DNA of 64,000 bases from Moringa oleifera (GCA_021397835.1 JAJFZO010000028.1:2090001-2154000), one strand, 5' to 3'; positions 1 through 13,195 are shown, counted from the first letter of the stretch. Made by a program: numbers and translations. Notes: generated from the sequence alone by a model not told the origin.

Positions 1-118
1 TTGTGTTTTGGTGCAACCATCTAACCACTTAAAAACAACATTAACTTTTGTTCAATCCCACCACCAAGTAAGTTATTTACTCGGCTTATGGTATGTTATG
101 TCTTCTCAACTGCTGTTT

Positions 119-490
119 AGTGACATTATATTTTTTGCAAGGAATGCCATCAAGCATGTACATCTAAAAATTCTACTATGAGATAATATTACAACCCTAC
201 ATTTATAGCATCATTACCTTACTATAGCAACACGCACATCATGTAAACAATGATGCATTTACTTTTTTTTTTTTTTTTGTAAGTAACAAACTCTTTTGTT
301 TAATGTCATTGTATTTTTGCAAAGCACATGGCATCAGACACATATATCTAAGGGTTCCACCGCGAGACGGTATCATAACCCAATATTTGTACCATCATTT
401 GATCCTACCACAATAAGACCCACATCAAGCAAATGGTGATGCATTTTTGTGTGTTTTTTTTTTTTTTTTGTAACTAGCTAACCTTTTTTA
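119..490. repeat. Two-copy tandem repeat, about 185 bp per unit
   Basis: Two adjacent diverged units run 119-300 and 301-490. Both open with a 'aatgtcatt'-like segment and a 'ttttgcaa' stretch, share a 'catcattt/catcatta' block and a 'gatgcattt' block, and both end in a long T run followed by 'gtaa'. No coding frame is apparent. The unit looks like ageing non-coding transposon sequence; the family is unknown. Confidence 0.7.
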
Positions 491-850
491 TGTTATTGGT
501 TTGATCAAAATTCTTTTTTTAATGAAATTTAATTTTTATTTTGTTTTACATAGAGCCACAGCCATTTATTAAACAAAAAAATTCATTAAAATATTCCAAA
601 ATTCCTATGAAAAATTATGATAGAAATTGATGTTGTAGAAAAAAAAATTAGTGAGAATCTCAACAAAATATTTAATTGGAATCTTTAAAAAATTTCACTA
701 AAAATACCATAAAAAAATTGATTTATTATGTTTTATTTTATTATTATAATATAAATAATTAATATTCTAACAATAAATACCATGAAATCGTTATGAAAGC
801 ATTTTTTTTTAAAAAAAAACAAAGTAAATTCTCATGAAATTGTATTGTAG
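491..850. repeat. AATTTC/GAAATT-rich repeat block, possible transposon end
   Basis: The block has several short inverted motifs of the type 'aaaatttc', 'gaaatt' and 'catgaaat' and ends in 'tgtattgtagc', loosely like the right end of a CACTA element (consensus ending ...TGTAGTG). A similar motif style recurs at about 10.0-10.5 kb. No coding frame is seen. The assignment to a CACTA end is an inference. Confidence 0.3.
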
Positions 851-1247
851 CTATGTCATTGTGACATATAAGGTACACTGCCTGTATATCACATAGTAAT
901 GCATACAATGCATTAATATCAAAAGTGACTACTGAGATCTTTTGTAAATAATTACAAATATGATTGGCATAAAAAGTTTAAATTTCAATTTGATAATTTA
1001 TTTTAATTAACTAAAGATGTAATTATAATTTTTTTATTTACTTCATTTTTAAAATTTAAATGCTTTTTTATATTTAATGTAAATTTAAGTATAATCATTT
1101 TTATATGAAATTAAATATGTTATTACTTTGTAAGATGATTTCAATAAGAACATTATTTTTATAACTTATAATAAGGATTAATTTTATATTTATTTAATAC
1201 TTATGAATTCATATATATTACACAAATATGTTAATCATTGATATATA

Positions 1248-1284
<37 letters not shown>

Positions 1285-2690
1285 ATCATTATGAATATAA
1301 AAAAATAATTTTTTTTTGCATTATGTTTGAATTTTATTAATTTTATTAAAATTAATTTTATTTTATTTTTTAAAATTTTAAATCTAAAATGATGTTTTGA
1401 TTAAAGATGTTAATACAATTGAAATTTAGAAGACATTGTTTTTAGCAGTTGAATTTTAAAAGGTTAAAATATCATCATTTTAGATTCCCATACAGGTTGC
1501 TTTTAAACCTAACTGCTACTTCTTTTCATCTCAGTGCCACAAAAGTTGTTTCCCCTCTCTTTTATGTTGGCAGTCCTCTTTGTTGTGATATTTCTATGAC
1601 TCTCTATGATATCTGGTAGAAAAAAACAATTCGTTATAAAAGCAATCTTGTGTCTCTTTTAGTCTCATTTCTCTATCATAATGAGTGTTTTGATGTTGAA
1701 ACAATGGTTGCATTGATGTTTATGAAGATTAAAATAAGAGATGAGATTATGTTATATGCATGATTGGGATGTTTAGTCTCCTTTCTCTATCATAAGGGTT
1801 TCGTCGTGTCACTGTATGGATCTCTGTTACCTTATTTTTTCTTTTCATTATATTAATACATTATTGTTGAGAAATATTTGGTTACTAAATTCAAGCCTTT
1901 TTTATGAAAATTACAGAAATAAAATTAGGTTTTTTGGCCATGGTTTAACATTTCCCTTTGCAATTAAAGAGACAAATTAATTACTTCTTAAAAATATAGA
2001 TATAAAGATTTTCTTTTCCCTTTTTGTTAAGTTTTTCTTGGTCTAACTTGAATAAGTCTTTTCTCATTGATGAAGTAAACTTGTTAAATTAGATGAGATG
2101 CCTAGTTGGAAGCTGCATTGGGTGTGTAATATTAACCCTTTCTTTTGGTAAATCTTTTTGTCATTGATATATGCAATGAAATGGCAAGTGGACAAGAACT
2201 ATATCGATGGGAATTTAAGTCACTTTCAATTAATGTGAGTACTTTTATATTTGCAAAATTGCAATTTGTTTGGACTTCATGAAACTTTTTTCTTGTTTTT
2301 CTTTTTTTATATTTTCAGTGTCATTTTGAACATAATTTTATCAATTTCATATATATAAGTTTTAGACATATTATAACTTATAATATGTACAATTAAAATC
2401 TTAATGTGATTTAATTTGTGTTGTTTTAGAGGAAAACAAAAAAATTATTTTACTTGGTAATGTTAACGTAAAATAAATAAGTCATTGCTATTTACTTTAT
2501 CAAAATTTTTATGTGTCAATATTTATTTAAAAAATCAATAAAAATAGACATATTATTACGAATTAGGACTTTTATTGTATGTAAATTTAAAATATTTATT
2601 TGTCGATATTTATTCAAAATAAATAAATCACTACTATACTATTTATGATTTTGTAACTTTGATTATATATAAATTTATGTTTATAATTTT
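851..2690. other. AT-rich stretch without a recognised gene
   Basis: Apart from the TA microsatellite I see no coding frame of useful length, no RNA gene and no terminal repeat. The slightly less AT-rich part at about 1500-2250 has T-rich tracts and could be old intronic or untranslated sequence, but nothing identifies it. Confidence 0.5.
1252..1280. repeat. (TA)n microsatellite
   Basis: An uninterrupted TA run of 29 bases. Shorter TA runs occur near 3874 and 21,436. Confidence 0.95.
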
Positions 2691-3085
2691 TTATGGTGTT
2701 GCTTAAATTTTATCCCTAAATTTAAAATTTTGGTCATTAAACGACTTAAAGACGAACAAGTGACAAAAAAATTTTCTAGCTAAATTATGGATCTTGAAAA
2801 CAGTAAGTGACGAAAGACGAACTAATGACAAAATGATTTCCTCGCTAAATTATTGGTCGCGAAAACAGTTAACGACAAAATATGAAGTTCATCGCTAAAC
2901 CTAGAGATAAAATCTAGTCTACTGCAACGTTAGAGATGAAAGATTCTATCACCAATTCATCGTAATTTAGTGATGGACCTATGATGGATCTGCCATGAAC
3001 TAGTGTCTCACTAAGCTTGAAGGTTCAGCAACACACACATGTCCATCTCTAACCTGAAGATTCTTTATGATGGACTCTTCCATCG
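2690..3085. repeat. Subterminal-type repeat with a 65-bp tandem duplication
   Basis: Two 65-bp units (2751-2815 and 2816-2880) begin 'gacgaac' and contain 'tgacaaaa', 'gctaaatta' and 'gaaaacagt'. The surrounding DNA repeats 'agcgac/tcgctaaa'-like words in both orientations, down to 'tagtgatgg' near 2950. Short words repeated in both orientations are typical of the subterminal regions of plant CACTA elements. No clear terminus was found, so this may be one decayed end of an element different from the one starting at 3146. Confidence 0.55.
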
Positions 3086-3145
3086 ATTGTGGTTATTTAT
3101 TTATTATTTTAATTTTTATATTATTTAATTGTATAAATCAACACA

Positions 3146-3700
3146 CACTACAAAAAAATTACCATTTACTGATGTTACTTTTTAAGGTGACCGTTAAAAT
3201 CCATTAGTATATATACATAAATAGTGACAGATTTTTTAGTTTGTCAGCACATATATGATCATAACTGATGAACAAAAAATATTTCAGTATATACCATACA
3301 TATAGTGATGGTTTTTATTGTCTATCATCAAAAGTTGTAATTTCCAATATATACTGATGAATTTTTATCATCCGTAAGTAAAAATCTTACTTTTAGTGAC
3401 AGATTTATTTTTTGTCAATAAATATTTAATCTGTAGTGTTGGATATGTACGTGTGTCGCTAAATATCTTACATATAGTGATGGTTCTATACTAGCTATTA
3501 GTAAATATGTGCTTATACTTATGGGTTGTTCTATCCATCAATAAATCCTTGTATTTACTGACGATCATCTTTGTTTGTCAGCAAATACCTGCAGATATTT
3601 AACTTATAGTGACAAATATCTTTGTGCATCAAGAAATCTATACTTCTAGTGATGATTATTTACACATGTCACTAAATACCCAATATATTCATAACATGCA
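3146..3700 (+). mobile_element. CACTA (En/Spm) element terminus with subterminal repeats
   Basis: The terminus reads CACTACAAAAAAATTACC, matching the CACTA consensus start. It is followed by roughly ten copies of a short motif of the form 'tagtgatggtttt...catcagtat', in both orientations, up to about 3690. The first 100 bp align well with the reverse complement of the terminus at 33,353, so the two belong to one family. The matching right end of this copy was not found. The minus-strand TNP1-like and TNP2 remnants at 5.6-8.3 kb point towards this end, as expected for a CACTA 3' end, and probably belong to it. Confidence 0.75.
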
Positions 3701-4670
3701 TTGAGGGATTTTTTATCTTTATGTTCATTACAAAATAGTTATTTATATTAGCATGTATTACAAAATGTATTTAAGAAATTTAAGTCTAAATTTATTATGT
3801 AAAATTTTAATTTAAATAAATATTTTAAAAATAAATAAAAGGTATGATTTAATTGCATCAAATTGAAATATGATATATATATATATATACATAATTAGTT
3901 CAATCGATAATTTAAATGTAAAGTAAAAATAATTTAAATTATTTAAATAAATTGAAATTATTAGCAAATATTTTTAGACAATTAAAATCTTTAATAAAAA
4001 AATCACCCATTTCACTATATTGTACTATATGATATTTATCATATTCATTGAACAAGATAATGTATATCTTTCAATATGACATTACAGGACACATCACAAC
4101 AATAACATGCATATCATGCACATATACCTTTCAATTAATTGAAAATTTTTCAACATTGTTATGATATTTATATCTAGATTAATTTTTTTTGAAAATGAAA
4201 ATTATCTTTTAGTAATATAAAGTTAATATTATATGGATAAGTTAAAATTTTATTTTTATTTTACATAAATGTCACATTTAAAAAAAATAATTCATAAAAG
4301 GATTAAGATAAAATTAATTTATTTACTTTTAAATGCAAATATAAAATAAATTTAAAAATTAATTCAACTAGTAAATTTATTTATTTAAAATAAAAATAAT
4401 TTTTATTTATTTTATCTAAATCCATCGAGATGGTTTCTCTTTTTTGTTTTCTTTTATTTGCTTTTCCTTTACTTGTTACTCTAAATCGCTAAATTATAAA
4501 TCTTTTCCTGTGACAATTGCTGTCCATTTTGTGTTAAATTTTTGTCATTTTTCTTCTGTTGGTTTCAATCTCATATTTTGCTCAATTATAAAATTTTGTA
4601 ACCGAGTGATTTAGATCTCACGAAACCACCGAGAGCTTTTATAGGTAAAGGTAGGCCTTTACTCATCTTT
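3700..4670. other. AT-rich stretch, no gene seen
   Basis: Very AT-rich sequence with a short TA run and no coding frame. It lies between the CACTA subterminal repeats and the fragment at 4.7 kb. Confidence 0.5.
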
Positions 4671-4687
4671 TCAATTTCTCTATGGAA

Positions 4688-4903
4688 TTATTTTGATTCC
4701 TCTGAGGCTGAGGGTTTTAGCTTTGAATTAATGGATGCTGCTTTAAAAATGCCCTTAAACTTATTCATCTTGTGCATGCTTGCAGCTTCGAGCTTACCGT
4801 TTCTGCACATCTCAAGCTGCTGCTTCCTTACAAGAATAACAGAAGCCATTTGCTCACAGGTAACCAAAGTAGTTTCATATTCTGAATGATTATGAACTTC
4901 CAC
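4688..4903 (-). pseudogene. Unidentified coding-like fragment (71 codons)
   Basis: The minus strand holds an open frame whose composition is more protein-like than its surroundings: a Lys/Met-rich, probably helical stretch containing CEQMASVILVRKQQ, then NKFKGIFKAASINSK and a Ser/Glu-rich end before the stop. It could be the final exon of a plant gene captured by the surrounding CACTA element, or a transposon-encoded C-terminus. I do not recognise the family. No start-codon context or upstream exon could be assigned. Confidence 0.3.
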
Positions 4904-5639
4904 TGTTTGTTTCTATGTCCCTGAACAAATCTGGTAGGTTCTTTGTTATCAAGTTTAGATGTTTTATATTTTTCTTCTTGGAGATGTGGTAATTCCAGGG
5001 ATGATGAGTATGCTGCCTTGGATTGGGTTAATCTTGGGTTTGGCCTAACTTCGATGGACTATAAGTAACCAATGCACTATAATAGTTGTTCTTCATTGAA
5101 TCTACTAAAATGCTTGCCAGTAATTCCTAGCTTGAGTGACCTAGTTTCCCATGGCTAGTTGCTAAAGTAGAAGTTGGGTGCAACTGTGTCTCAAGTTATT
5201 CTTTATTTCTAATCCTTCTATATTCAGGAAGGGAAGTGCATAAGTTGCATCAAGATATCATTCTCTAAATGATTAGTGCATGGGTTTAAACCCAAAGAAT
5301 CCTTTACAGTGAATAGTTATTGTATGGCCATTTGAGCTTGGCCACATGCAACTCCAGCATAAAGAATTTGGTCATGGCATGTACTTTGGATGATGCAGGG
5401 ATCTCTCTTAGATCCATGCTTCTTTGATGTACCTGCATTTTCCAGGGATTGAAAATTTTAGATCTTATCTCAAAATGTATATCATTAGCATCATATTGGT
5501 TAGTATTTTTAGTAGTATAAATTCTTGTTTGGTAGGAGTCATAGTTAGGTTTTCCACCAGATCTCTATTTGAACATAAGTTATTTTACTTGTTATCACCC
5601 AATGGTATATGGATTATACAAGTGACATTATTTTTTACT

Positions 5640-7500
5640 CCCCTATAGAAGCAAATTAATGATGAAGGTGAACGCACTATACATCGAAAAGTAGAGTTAA
5701 ATGAGCATAAGGTTTTCCTCGACCCGTAGCATCCTAACCTATATGTCCATGTGACTCAATGAATAGAAAAATGGTAGAAATTGTATTCTTCTCATTCATT
5801 TTTGTTCATATATTTAAGCTACTGTGTAGAGGCCCTTTTCCTATACATAAATTAAATCTAATCGACATTAAATATAAGTAAAATTAATACACAAAAGTAC
5901 TAAACTTTAAATCAAATAACATAAAAGAAAATAAAGAAATCACTCATCAATTGGAGCCATTAGATGATGTTGTAGAGGAGCCAAAAGGTGGGCCTTTCAG
6001 GACTAACACTTATATCCTATGGATATGTTCCATCTCAACTTCTTTTTACTACATACGATCCATCTTAATTTTTCGCTACTGCAAACACTTATTCATCTCA
6101 GCCTCTAAACATATATAGTTCTTTTCTCTCTTCCGATGCTTGTGTTTTAGACATTCTTTCATAGTCTTCATTTGTTCACACATATCTAGCATGGTTGCAT
6201 CATCGATAGATCATCCATTGCTAGAGCTACAGCTTGAATGATATGATTGACCTGAGACTCAAGTCCATACATTTAATGTGTGTTCTCTCCATGTAGTCTA
6301 CCTTAAAACTATCAAAAGATCCTTTTATGATTGGGAAGGCTAAGGCAACTAAGTCCTCATAGCATTCTTGCAAGAAAAGAATTCATGTAAGAAATATAAT
6401 TATGATTATTCACATACCTACATGCGCTTGTGATTGTGTATATCAAATCAAGAAATATAATTAGGATTATTCATTAAATGTTTAAAGAAAAAAACTTACG
6501 TGCACTTGTCTAAAGTGCTTATCAATGAATTTATCAAGATTAGACTACCTCATATTAGTTCGTCTTAAAGCTCCATAAGAGTTAGCTCTTGACCCAGCTC
6601 CTTTGCTTACAATTAAAAATATATTAATGCTACCTAACTCATTTACCATTTTTATTCTGATTTATGTAAATTAAATGTTACACCTACCATAAGCATGAAG
6701 TTCCACTGGATTAGAAAGGATTGACTAGGATCCACTTATTTTGTTTTGTCGATATCTAAAGGGCATCCCGCACTTCTTTTTGTACTTTTTGCCTTATGTT
6801 AACAAGAATACATTAAAGTAGTATATCGCTTAATGGCCTTAGCCTCCAAATGGCTCTCATTTTATCATTGATTGTCTCATCCCAAACAAAATATTTCTAC
6901 GACAATAAATGATAAGTCAAACATAACAAAGTACAACATTTTATTTTTTCATAAATAATTAATGTACCTTAAATTTTTCGAGTAGAAGTCCTTGAATGAC
7001 AAAGAATTTACAGTTCATGTATATGTAACTAGAACAACACTCTCTTAAAAAATATTGTCTATCTTCATTAAGCATTTAGTAGATGGTTTAATCCCATCAA
7101 AGAAAATAAGTAAATTAGATAAATTACTGTAACAAGCAAAAGTAATGATACAAGCATTGAAAATAATTATCAACGTTTACATGTCATTATTTACATAAAT
7201 TATTGTCTATCCATGCTCTACAAACTCTCATAAGTAGACATCCTCATACAAGCAACTCTTAAAAAGCTTGTACAACTCGGCAAAGCATCTGGTGGATAAA
7301 ATGTAAGTGTAGCTTGTCAGTAGCTACGAACTTGGCCTCATCTACGTGTGCAAAAATGGAGATGACCATGAACTATCAGTCCCATTGCCATTTCTTCTCG
7401 AGTCACCACGTCTTCCTCGTTGTCTCATTTAATTGTGCTAGAACTACTTAAAATACATGCTAAAAGCATTTTAAAAAATAATATTTCATCAAGATATGGT
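5640..7500 (-). pseudogene. Decayed CACTA TNP1-like (Ptta/En/Spm-type) protein gene
   Basis: Minus-strand fragments resemble the plant transposase Ptta/En/Spm family. One piece (about 6900-6700) reads TINDKMRAIW and, after interruptions, KQNKWILVNPF, corresponding to the family's ATW...W core. Another (about 6620-6500) reads GSRANSYGALRRTN and then KFIDKHFRQVHV. A helical, Glu/Lys-rich segment follows at about 6300-6100. The pieces appear in family order but with many stops and frameshifts. The gene lies directly downstream of the TNP2 C-terminal remnant, the usual CACTA order. The plus-strand copy at 51.1-51.9 kb is a relative. Exon boundaries are not resolved. Confidence 0.5.
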
Positions 7501-7614
7501 ATCCAAAATCTACAAATCTAATAACAGAATAAAAAATTCAATCATTACGTATCAAATAATTCATTATGTACATAAAAATTAATTCAAAAAATTAAAACAA
7601 AAGGCAAAAATTAA

Positions 7615-8290
7615 CTAATCATCATCTTCCAAGTCTTCTTCTTCCATTTCCTTATCCTCTTTTGAATCACTTCCAAATTTTGGCTCATCTGGTATGTTCT
7701 CTTCTGATCATCAATATTTGTTAATGTTCTATTTGGATCATTAAAAAAGACAATATCTTCTACGTCAATCTCAATTCGATAGACATTTATCTCATCATCT
7801 TGAAAAAGTGCAATAACTGAATTAATCTAGATAAAAAACAAGATTCTAGTAGTTCAATGACAGACCTGGTGTTTATTTGGTAAGCAATCATTAGTCATGT
7901 TTGTCACGTCTTAAACTTGGATAAGGGATATAATAAATCTAAATAGCTTACAAAGTCAAAATAAATACTGCATACCTGTTTAATCTCCTAGTGTGGTTAA
8001 CATCTACTAGATTATACAATTTATGTAAATTAGTGCCGACATTTGATGTTGGATTAGACCATTCATGCTTGAACACCATGGTTCTCTTGATTGGTAATGC
8101 TAGTTATTTCATTTCTAACACCTTCACAAATATACCATAGTAGTTGCTTTTATTTTAATTACAATTGGACCCTTTAATGCAGACTCTATTATTCATTGTA
8201 ACTCTATCTGAACTATGTCTTTTAGCATGTAATTTGTACTTGTTGACATAGTGGCTAGCAATGAAGTTTTGTACGTTATGTGCTTGCAGA
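7615..8290 (-). pseudogene. CACTA TNP2 transposase C-terminus (DUF4216 region), pseudogene
   Basis: Translated from about 8290 downwards, the minus strand gives YVNKYKLHAKRHSSDR, then LALPIKRTMVFKHEW and LYNLVDVNHTRRLN. These are hallmark words of the DUF4216 domain at the C-terminus of many plant CACTA transposases. An acidic tail ending EEEDLEDDD precedes a stop near 7616. At least two in-frame stops interrupt it. The closest relative in the window is the plus-strand copy at 50.2-50.9 kb, which shares the KRHSS, LPIKR and VDVNHTRRLN words. The upstream catalytic part of TNP2 was not found above 8300, so the element looks internally deleted. Confidence 0.8.
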
Positions 8291-9017
8291 TATAGAAAGT
8301 GAATCATATAACTACATTTATCGAAATATTTAATTAGTAAGAGTTTAAAGTATAACTAACTTACAAATTGAAGCTCTATGTAATTTTTAACCTCATGATT
8401 AGTTATAAAAGAATAATGTTCACATAATTAAGAAATATAAATCCTTTAAATTATTAATTTAACAGAATGACTAGTATACTATAAGTGGTCTTTGTGTATG
8501 GATAGGTAAACAGATAACTATAGTTGAGTTATGAAATACATACTTTATAAATAGTTTTATTTTTTAAAGTTTAATAAAATGTATCTTTGAGCTACTTAAT
8601 ATTCATCATGAGCTAAATATATTGATTTTTCCCTTCTAAATGCCCAACTGAAATGTTTAACTACTAAGAGATTCCCTTTATGCTCTTTCAATTATAATCA
8701 CTAGCATCACTCTAGTATTTTTTAATGTCGTGCATTGACATGTGATTTGAAATAGTGCAAGTAAAACGATGACACTTTTAGCTAAATACACACGACATAT
8801 TGAATCATTTACTTTTCCTTTATTTTTATATTATTTTTCAATTTTTTATGGTATATATAATAATAACTACTATCAGTTGCCAAATTAAAATACTATTGTG
8901 AAAATGAATAAATAATTAAGTGTAGATGGTTAAGAATTGTTTTTCATGTCATGTTGCCTAGTGACAAACACTGAAATCTCTTGTTTTCATTCCTCATCCC
9001 AATAATCTTCAAGGGTT

Positions 9018-9775
9018 ATTATTGTAATTTGAGAACCCTTAGGACATTGCTGTCTAGTCTACAAGGCCTTATGGTGAGAGAGTTGTGTTGAAATTTGTGC
9101 AGTACATTGGTTCTCATGAAATGACTAGAAGGCACACACCTGTATTTTCACAAATCAAATGCAGACATCATTTAACAAGCCTTATTTTCGTATCCTCTCT
9201 AACTCAAGGATTGATCATCAGGTAAATTTTATTTTATTTTTTATTTTCACATTACAGTATTTTCTCTTATGCGTTATAATCTTTTAATGGTTCAGTCCAT
9301 TATGCTATAGTTCACCCTTTAACTTGAAACTCCTTACAACCTTTTAAGGAAGCAACACTAGAAAATATTCCAACTATTACCTTTTGTGACATTCATTCCC
9401 CAATGTGTTATGTTGATATTGGAATTCCTGCCAATAACAAAGGGAAGCACATTGTTAGATGCTTCTTCTGGCTGTTGTCAAGGATGGTATTATAGATGAA
9501 TGATACCATTTTTCCTAGGCACAAATGGGATGTGATAGTAAGTAACTCAACTCTTGTTTGCCCATGGAGAACAAAAAGCCTTGAGGAGTATTTAACTTTA
9601 AACTTTTTGAAAAGATTACTTATGGTAGTATCATTTGCTAGTTGCCATGGTTACTACTTTCATACTAATCCTTTTTTTCTCTTCCGTCTTCAATCTTTAA
9701 GCAGACCTATTCTTCTTCTATAGGGAGGTAGAAGAAGTCGAAAAGACTAGAAGAAAAACAAATGTTAAGCTATGT
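9018..9775 (+). pseudogene. 40S ribosomal protein SA (p40) gene fragment with introns
   Basis: Ribosomal protein SA is a component of the small ribosomal subunit. Exon A (to 9221) gives TRPYGERVVLKFVQYIGSHE and, after a frameshift, FTNQMQTSFNKP and ending DHQ. Exon B (9340-9537) gives [31 protein letters not shown] and FPRHKWDV. Exon C (from about 9702) gives DLFFFYREVEE. Introns 9222-9339 (donor GT; acceptor AG changed to AA) and 9538 to about 9701 (donor GTAAGT) are retained, so this is a copy of genomic DNA and not a retrocopy. The N-terminal third and the tail are missing. Three in-frame stops sit where the family has Gln (ENP*D, AV*S, VL*M) and read as CAG to TAG. It lies behind the TNP2 remnant and may have been captured by that CACTA element. 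Confidence 0.9.
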
Positions 9776-9999
9776 TTTTCTCAAATAATGCATCTTACAT
9801 TGGATATGTAAATAAATATTTTAAGCATTAATATACAATAATTTGTATTGTTTGTCCTATTTTGTTGTTTGTGTTTTTTGTTTCTTTAATAATTATAATT
9901 TTTAAATCTTTATTTAATTAATCAGAAGTAAATTATGAATAAAATTATTATTTGAAAATTACTCATAAATAATTAAAAGTGTATATTCATAACAAAACT

Positions 10000-10515
10000 A
10001 TTAAATAAATAAATAATTTTTATTTTAATTTAAAATTTCAACAATGTTTATTCAGTTAAATTTTTAATTAACATTTAAAATATTTTTTTATTTTTCATTA
10101 AGAAATTTCAACGAAATAATTTTCATGAAATTTTTAAATTTAATTAAGAATTTCAATGAAATATTTTCATTGGAATCTTTAAATTAAATAAAAATAATTT
10201 TTTAATTTAAAATTTTCAATAGAATAATCATCATTTAAATATTTATTTTAATTTTTTATATTTAATTAATATTATAAATATTAGTTCTCACAGTAAAGAT
10301 TTCGTTGGAATTTTGAAGGATTTCAACAAATATTTAATCGTGGAAATATTATTATCATAAATGTAATTTATTTTTTGTAATTTTTATTGTGGAATTTTAT
10401 TGATATTTTTAAAATAAATCTTTTTCTAAAAAAAATTGATTTTCAATACTTTTCCTTTTGAAAAATGGTTTTCATTAGAATTTTTGTTGAAAATTTTTGA
10501 TTTTTTTTTAATGAG
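10000..10515. repeat. Array of short AATTTCAAtGAAAT-type inverted motifs
   Basis: Words such as 'tttcaacgaaat', 'tttcaatgaaat', 'tttcattgga' and 'gatttcgttgga' recur in both orientations. The block closes with a T run near 10,510. This is the texture of CACTA subterminal repeats, and the motif style resembles the block at 560-850. No clear terminal CACTA motif is present, so the call is tentative. Confidence 0.4.
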
Positions 10516-12435
10516 CTTGAACATCAACATCTTACACACTGGCATATGGAGCATTAATTTTAACATATGAGATAGTATTAATGTCAGTTATATCAACATC
10601 ATCACAACCATTAAGAGAACTTACAACTCACATATACTTCCAAAACTAGTAGCATCCAAACTAGCATTTGTAAATACAAAGCCTTTACTTGCATCATACA
10701 ACACTAAAAAGCTATTTGCCAATATCACAAAGGATGCAACCTAAAATCCAAAGAAACCACCCTAACATTAGCACAAGCCACCTTACGGATCCATAACTAG
10801 AGTAAGAAAATCCCAGTAATAAAAGCATTTGCATCATTTCCATAGACCACAAACATAACAAAAACTATATTTCCCACTATTGGAGCACCAACACTACCAA
10901 TAACAATGACAAGAGAGGAAAAAAACTTCAAAAGAGCTATTATAACCTCCAGCAATTTAGTAGGACCAACTAGTACACCAACAATAGCAGCTCCTCATAC
11001 ACTAATGACAACAACAAACACACAAGTAGCAACAACCAATAACATTATAGTCCTTACAAAGCAAACCTTAAATTGACCAAAATGTTATGAAGTGAGAATT
11101 AATTACCATTAAGAAGACCAAACATTGGAAGTAATTTGCTAACTGACTATTAAGCATGATTGAATAGATGTACTTGAAGTATGAATTTTGGTTGTAAATT
11201 GTACATAATCTATGTAAATTTGATGTTTATGGTGTATCTTAGTTAGCTATACGGTTTAAGCAAGTAAATATCATATTCGTAGATGTTTAAATTAGTTGAA
11301 TTAATTGAATAATTGTTTTCTATTTTGCTAATTTAAGTTAGTGTTCAATGTTATAATTTTTCAAACTTATTCAATGGCATGTACATTACATCTCTTGAAT
11401 TTGTTGAATATGTTGTTTGACAAATACCATTACCATATTGCCAAAAATTCCACATTATTATTAAATATTGCTATCAAATAAACAAAAAAGTCAAATGCAT
11501 TTACATAGACATCTTGTTATTACAACTTATGATGTCATATAAATACCATTACCAAATGCATATTAGTGCCATCCAACAAGATACGTACTGAAGTTTGTAT
11601 ATGAAACTAATTCAGTAATATGCAAATTACATAATCATCATTGAAATAATTAAAAAAGAAAACACATTGACCATCACATATGCAACCCATAAGTTGAGAC
11701 TAAGATTCATATCATCTAACATTGATCCAACATAATACTACTGCAATGGGGTTCATTTGGCAAACCCAAAAACAATTAAAAAAACTCATATAAAAGTAGC
11801 TCAAGTTAACTTTGTTTGATTTCCTTTTTTAAAAAATTAAATAGTAAAATAAAAATGAGAAGTCATCACCAATCTTTTTTACAGTGTGATTGGCATCTAA
11901 AACCTATTTATTTTGTACGAATCATCTTTAAGATAAATAATAACAAAAATAATAATATAAAGAATATACTTATCTTTCAATTAATCATGATTATGTCTCA
12001 GTTTCGACGTTCATTTGATGTTTAAAATTGATTCTTATAAGAAATTTATGATGATAAAGAGTAATTGAATACCAAATATCTATGAATAGAAAGCATGAAA
12101 TCATCATTTATAATTATGGACAATATAAAACTTCATCCTTGTTCTACGACCATTAATCCCCAAAAATCAAAAACATGCTTTTTTATCATAGAGAATTTAA
12201 AGCCTTACCCTTGTTACATTTAATCCTCATAAATCTTTTTATGATTTATAACAATGCAATAATGGCATGTTAATATTTTCTTAAAATGAATACTAAAGAA
12301 TAAATTAACTTCTCTTGATTTTTTTTCAAGAATTTTTATTGAGGCATTAAACCTGAAATTTTATTCCTATTAATTGGAAACAGAAATAGATTTAGTTCGC
12401 ACAAAGACAACAAAATATTTTTATTTTTTAAAAAT
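10516..12435. other. No recognised gene; short Thr-rich frame
   Basis: At about 10,880-11,060 the plus strand reads as a Thr/Ala/Pro-rich low-complexity segment (for example TSTPTIAAPHTL). It may be the tail of an old transposon protein, but the family cannot be told. The remainder is AT-rich without usable frames. Confidence 0.3.
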
Positions 12436-12439
12436 AATT

Positions 12440-12680
12440 TTTATTAGAGAATATAAAGACTCCTCCCTTGAGACATCTTCCTAATCTCAAAAGAATCAAA
12501 ATGTTGTTTTATTTGTTCTTTTTTTTAAAAGTTCTTATTAAAGAATATGAAAGATTACCACCTTCGTCATCTTTTTTTCCTCAAAGAAAACAAATCATTT
12601 TTTTATTTTTAAAATAAATTTATTAGAAAACATAAAGATTACTCCCTTGAGTCATCTTTATTTTCTCAAAAAATAAAACA
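12440..12680. repeat. Tandem repeat, three units of about 84-95 bp
   Basis: Units begin at about 12,440, 12,535 and 12,619. Each starts 'ttatta(g/a)a(g/a)aa' and holds 'ataaagattactcccttgag' or a close variant, then 'catctt', a 'ctcaaa' word and an A/T-rich tail. They look like non-coding satellite-type units. Confidence 0.7.
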
Positions 12681-13195
12681 TTTTCATTCATTAAAACCAT
12701 GTAGAGAATATTCAAGAATGTGTATGTCACAAGGTTTTTAGGTTATCTAAGCATGGTTAAGCCTTGTAACCTTATTGAAAATTGCTTGAAAATGAGTTGA
12801 CTAAAACATTGAAGTTTCAATCTAAAATTGTTTGATAATGCAAGAAATGAAAATCACTTTTAATGCTAATATTCTTATGAAGATAATACAAACCAATGCG
12901 AAAGATATGGCCATGTTATAATGAAAAATCTTTTAAAGGTAAATATCCTTTAAATGTCTTAATAAAAAAAATACTTTTTGATGCTATAGTTTGTTGAACA
13001 ATAACTAATCCTATGCCAATACTTGCAAAAAATGAAAAGACTAGAAACAGTAGACTTTGAGTATGCAAATAAAAATCTAAGGTTGCTTGATGGAGAATCG
13101 AAAAGAGGAGACTCTAAAAATGGTTGATATCAAGGTTTTGCACAAAGAGATCCATCAATACGCATTCGTAGAAAGAGGGGAAACAATGGTACATT

